Source of the DNA: Phorcus lineatus
Taxonomy: Eukaryota > Mollusca > Gastropoda > Trochida > Trochidae
Direction of reading: 5' to 3'
DNA: 64,000 bases
Assembly: GCA_921293015.1 (NCBI GenBank)
Contig: OV121089.1
Coordinates: 48,741,220-48,805,219, forward strand
The notes below the pieces were generated by a model, which was not told the origin of the DNA, did no database searches, and saw nothing but the letters and a program-made list of their open reading frames with translations. The position numbers and the translations under genes are program-made. This document shows positions 59,446-64,000 of this stretch, one piece after another. Numbering within the stretch: position 1 is the first letter of the stretch; each line of letters starts with the position of its first letter.

Positions 59446-61770
59446 GTTTGTCCCTATCTATAGCCATGTTTTAAACTAAGGGCAATTGGCAAATATTGCG
59501 CATAAGAGTTAAGCGATTGGTTTTAGTTGACTCAAACGTGTTTTGGTAACTATGTAAAATTTCATTTTGATTACGAACTTACAAAGTACGTTGTTGTATC
59601 GCCTTAATGATTCACTTTCGCAAATGCACTTTAAATGATTTTTATCATCAAATAGAAAAACTAAATATAAGAAAATATTCGTGTTCGCCTCAGGTTTATT
59701 TAGAAAAATGCATTTATAGATTATATATAAGGGTAGGTAACAATTTGTTAAAATTTATATTTTGAAAACGAATGCCAAAATACCGAAACATTGTGTCACA
59801 CGAAGTCAATGAAGACTGTTACAGTCCAAGCGATCTATGGACAGCCATCTACACTCATTAGGTTTCTTTCCCTCATAGGTCAGGGGGAAATGTTGTGACC
59901 GGAACGTCTCCTACCATGTCGTTGCGGTCGATGTACCCCCATTATAGACGCTTCCCAGCAGAGCCAACTAGCTGTAGGAGATGAAATGACAGAAATGTCT
60001 ATTATATTTACTTGTCAGAGTCATGGAGTAGACACTTTTATAAATTCAAAAGAAGATAACTTTTACTAAAGAAACTTTGAATTTTAGTGTTGTTGGTATA
60101 TATCAGGAAACGTCGAATTCCATTACTTTGTGATGATAGCGTTGTGTTCTAGGTTGGTGTGTCGCATATATGTATGTCATCTTTTTGTTTCTTTCTCTCG
60201 TTTGCTTTAGAAATAGAAAAATGTTGATTTTTCCAAATTTCAAACAAAAGGGCTTGGTGTCCGGCGTCCGTTCATTCGGCCATCTGTCAAATTTTTCTCG
60301 TTTTGGACTTCTTCCTCTGAACCACTGACTCTAGAACATTGTGTGCAGACTTCTTGAGTAAAAAGGGCAACATAGACCACGTCCTTAGAACATATTTTCG
60401 TTTTCTTCACAAGAAGCTTAAGTTCTAGAAATCTTTGTGCAGAGTACTTGACCACATGGGAAAAACCCTAAAATATAATTGTATCTTTCAGAAGCAAACG
60501 ACCTAAGTAGCTGAAATATTGTGAAATATTGTGAAAAGACCCAATGCTTGATGAGGTTTATAGTCCATGGATCCTATGACCCCTCGGAAGGGTCACATGG
60601 GACAAACCCTAAAGCAGAGTTCAGTCTTCTTCTCCAGATAAGCCTAATAAGATTAATTCTTGGGAACAGACTCTTTGTTTAAAAGGAATTTAATGTTTTT
60701 AGATTTAGTAACCAGTGACCCAGCAAATGCTCACCTTGTTCTTCTAATGTAATATATTGTAGGACCTCGTATAGGCAACAGAGCCAGCAGTTTTATTCTT
60801 GCAGTTTATGGATCGATCTAAAGTCATTATGCAAGTCAGGGTTTGGTAATTGTAGCTACTTTGCCTTTTGTTTTCTATAAGTACATGGATACATTACAGT
60901 CTTTCTTGTATCATCCCAAACACATCCAAAAATAAATACTTTTAGGATATTTTCCGATTCATAAAAAAATCCATCGTGATCTATGTACTCAAGTTGGCGT
61001 AATTTGACCATTTTCATTTGCTTGCATATAACACAGATCCTCCAAGAAGTGGAAGGAGCACGCAATCTTTACAGCGCCACCCCTTATGTCTCGTGTCTAA
61101 CAAAGCTACTTTCCGAGTCTACGGGCTGTCTAATACTGACGACAACTTCCGTTATAAATAATGAACAAACAACAAACATGCATTACATCGGTATCCTCCC
61201 AATACTTCTTGGTTTTGTGTTATCCCCTGCTACTACCCCTTTACCCCTTAAAGGGGTATTAGCACATACCCAATAACTATATGCTAAATGTATTTTCTCC
61301 CGAGGGTCAAAAAATCTCATTACTCAACCCGACCAACTGTAGTCGTTGAGGAAATATGCAAGGATAAAACAAAAACTACTGGCACAATGATTAACAAACA
61401 ATGTCTTGCACTTGGATACTTTCGGTTTCGTCAGATTTTCGTTTCGTTAACATTTTATTGATCATCAAAACGTGCTTCAGTCCCTATATCATAGTCGCGT
61501 ATTCTTCATGCAGTCATTTGCCATGCTGTCTTGCTTATCCAATATCTAATATTCAGTCACTGAGTCACTGACGGCAGCTCTTTTTTACCCAGTGTTTGAT
61601 AAGCGCTGGTTATGTGACGTCAATATTTGTTAACATTTGTTGATATTATTTGTTTCTTATGAAAGATCAATAATTCTTATGCAACAAATGGTGAGATTTT
61701 CAAATTATTACGTCTATTCTGTTGACCACAAGTTGTACCTAAGGCAAACATCACAGGGTGGTTATACCCT
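59446..61770. other. non-coding sequence with a probable dispersed repeat
   Basis: At about 60250-60620 there is a segment with GGTGTCCGGCGTCCGTTC, repeated GGGCAAC/GGGAAAAACC-type phrases and CCCTCGGAAGGGTCACATGG. Such segments resemble a dispersed repeat common in invertebrate genomes, but I cannot name it. Around 61040-61165 a stretch after ATATAACACAG is somewhat richer in G+C and open in more than one frame. It has no YWTD or EGF motif good enough to call it an exon of the receptor gene. Confidence 0.35.
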
Positions 61771-61774
61771 GAAT

Positions 61775-61945
61775 CCGTTAGCCGGATCTCTTGCCGGATC
61801 CTCCAGATCCTCGCATAAATGGTATACTGGGATCCGGAGCCGGATCCCTCAACGGCGGTGTCCACCGGATTCTCTTCCGGATCCTAAGTAGATAAGAATA
61901 CTAGGATCCGGAGACGGATACCATACCGGATCGTCTCTTGGTGGC
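61775..61945. repeat. cluster of CCGGATC / GATCCGG motifs
   Basis: CCGGATC or its inverse occurs about seven times in 170 bp, with related AGATCC and CCGGATT forms. They include facing pairs such as GGATCCGGAGCCGGATCC. Spacing is irregular, so it is not a simple tandem repeat. It could fold into hairpins or be a clustered binding site. Confidence 0.7.
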
Positions 61946-64000
61946 AAGAGTAGGCAAGAATGGAAGAATGCAAGGATAATCATCTTATGGTGAATCTTCT
62001 CAGAACCTTCAAGAATAGACAAGTATGAAGATTTTCCTAAAAAAAAGTAATACATCATACTAGTATCTTTGATACCTTCTCCTATCATATTCTTGAAATG
62101 ACATTGTCACTTTACTATTAACATTATTATATTTTATTGATATCAAGTGTTTGTTTTATCCTGTAGCTTTTAAAATATTTGTTTTAATTAGAATCAGAAG
62201 GGTATTTTCTAAACAGGCTGTTTTATTTTTATCCAAGTAAGGTTCAATATTATACACTGATACGCTTGAACGCACACACTTAATCATTACACCTGTCAGC
62301 GTATTCACATTTCACCTAGACTCATTTGTGTCTTATTGCTGCAACAGATGAAATAAGAATATATATGTATTCGAAGCATGTGTTCAATTACCGTTCAGTA
62401 ACTTTCTTTTATTGATTTATCAAAACAAAATAGAAAAACTTAAATAAAATGGCAAGCGGCAATAGAAGGATTTAGAACTGTAACTTAACATGCACATTAG
62501 AAAAAACATGCATCTTATATCTCTAAATGTAAGGGCAGTAAGTATAAAGTTAAAGCTGGTTAATACTTCTATTTTTTTCTTATAATACAGTTTCAGAATG
62601 GTTACAAGTGTTTGAATATAAAATAATAGGACAATAATAATGAATAACATGAAACTTTAAATATGTTATGTTACCAAACAGTTTCTGAATTATTAAAGTT
62701 AGCCTTATTATAAGGCAGGAAATTGAAAATTTTAATTCAATTGTTAACGATGAAGTAGGATAATATGCATTTATGTTTTAATTCAGGCTAGGGAAATTAT
62801 AAAAAAAAACCTGTCAATCCACGCCTGGGCTGCATGCAGCCGTTTAAACTGATATTATGAACTTATTCAACATTTACCAAAGCAGTAAAAACATTATCCT
62901 GTGTAGGAGAAATTACGTTCGGATATAATATTTTAAGGGGATATAATTACTAGAAGGCTTATTTCAGTATGACATTGCGAATTGTGACCTTTCATTTCAA
63001 CGTAGCCCATCAGGACACGTTTTCATTGTTGCTTTCATCTAAAAAGTACTGGATGTTGTAACATTAATGAGGACATTTTTGCTTATTTTTATTGAATCAT
63101 GTTTGCAACAGTACAGCCGCATGAATTCGGTATTTCAATTGAAGGGAACAACAAATTAAACTCGTTCTATTTAATAAAGCAATCTATAAAAACTGAAAAA
63201 GATCAGATTAATAATAAACATTTAGCCAGTGTACTTCAAATTGAGATTGTCACATGAAATCTGTAGTAAATTTGTTCAGCGATCAAAAAGTAGTGATTGC
63301 AGGAATGAATATAAATAATATATTTATAATATGTGTTCAACTTGTTTTAGTTACAATTACGATATAGAAAGATTTTCCAATAATAAAGTTCTTAAATTAA
63401 TCTAATGTTCTACAGTGTAAGATAAATCTAATTCTTCGCCCAAATCATTATGGTGTATTTTTCCGGATGTGTATTCCAACCCCACCAAAGGGTTAGATAC
63501 CTCCGGCGGTTAGTCAATACAGAGTGCCATGCATATAAGGAATACCTATACAAGTAAATATTTTACATGTGTATGTGTCGTTGATTTAGTCCGATGACTT
63601 CAAGTAGTCCCGCGCAATTATACTGCCTTTGTTAGTTCCCCGCCTATATAATAGGCATTTTGGGGTCATAAAACACCTGCATACAATCACAAGCAATAAG
63701 ACAGGAGACAGGTAGATGCCTTAAGGCCTCTTCTTCAAATACAGCGGAGCTTAACCATCCGTGACAAGAGAGACCGGGTGGGGGAGGGGGATAACTAATT
63801 TCGTTTACCATCCAAATGAATGTAACATTTCCATTCATCAGTTAATATTATATAAGTTATATATAATAAAGCTTTGTAGACCTACCAATTTCAAAATGAT
63901 GTTGTGGATATGCATACTAACTACCTTTTAAAAAACCTGTCATCCAGAAATCAAAGGAAAAAATCAAAGAAGCCTTCTTTAATCTAGAAAATGTTGTCAA
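61946..64000. other. AT-rich sequence to window end, nothing recognised
   Basis: No convincing exon, RNA gene or transposon terminus seen. Short frames (for example 62420-62650 and 63644-63838, minus strand) lack motifs and are taken as chance. Confidence 0.5.

Noticed and set aside
61041..61165. Possible next exon of the receptor gene after ATATAACACAG
   Set aside because: The frame that would follow the phase-2 exit of the 46443 exon hits a stop within about 22 codons, and no YWTD or EGF signature is present.

Overview
This is eukaryotic DNA: AT-rich, low in coding content, with GT/AG introns and dense in retroelements. The mix of elements (a 2A-bearing CR1/L2-type LINE, an L1-like LINE, a DIRS element, a Gypsy element with an envelope-like gene, a Tc1 element and several MITEs) suggests an invertebrate, most likely a bivalve mollusc. 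That placement is inference; no species-diagnostic gene is visible.

The only host gene I can support is an LDL-receptor class B (YWTD propeller) protein on the + strand. One exon lies at 413-537 and the next recognisable exon at 46443-46596. They are phase-compatible and join two adjacent propeller blades, so 538-46442 is best read as one intron of about 45.9 kb.

That intron holds the most unusual structure here: a 77-bp tandem array (about 3125-19063, roughly 206 units, with remnants at 33298-33779, 36456-36816 and 46299-46442). Each unit is a copy of the 3' splice junction of the 46443 exon: pyrimidine tract, CTGCAG, then the first bases of the exon encoding ANILYWSEG. The gene has multiplied its own splice acceptor about 200 times in front of the real one. 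The array has higher-order structure: marker variants recur at exactly 5,621 bp (73 units), 2,541 bp (33 units) and 1,309 bp (17 units).

Transposons sit in the array like nested dolls. A CR1/L2-like LINE (19064-33297) is split by an L1-like LINE (20419-30559, 15-bp target duplication). That is split by a DNA element (22505-27188), which contains a long-arm foldback MITE (25341-26118). Further on are a TA-flanked inverted-repeat element (33782-36453) and a minus-strand Gypsy LTR element (37078-46298). The Gypsy element has gag, protease, RT, a chromodomain and a baculovirus-F-like envelope gene but no integrase core, and carries a TTAA-type MITE (44209-45844) in its leader.

Downstream of the second exon are a Tc1-like transposon (47975-49305), a nearly complete DIRS-type tyrosine-recombinase retrotransposon with inverted terminal repeats and internal complementary region (50211-56875), a 23 x 45-bp tandem repeat (58411-59445), and AT-rich sequence with no recognisable genes up to 64000. 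All transposon genes examined carry frameshifts, stops or lost catalytic residues except short intact stretches.
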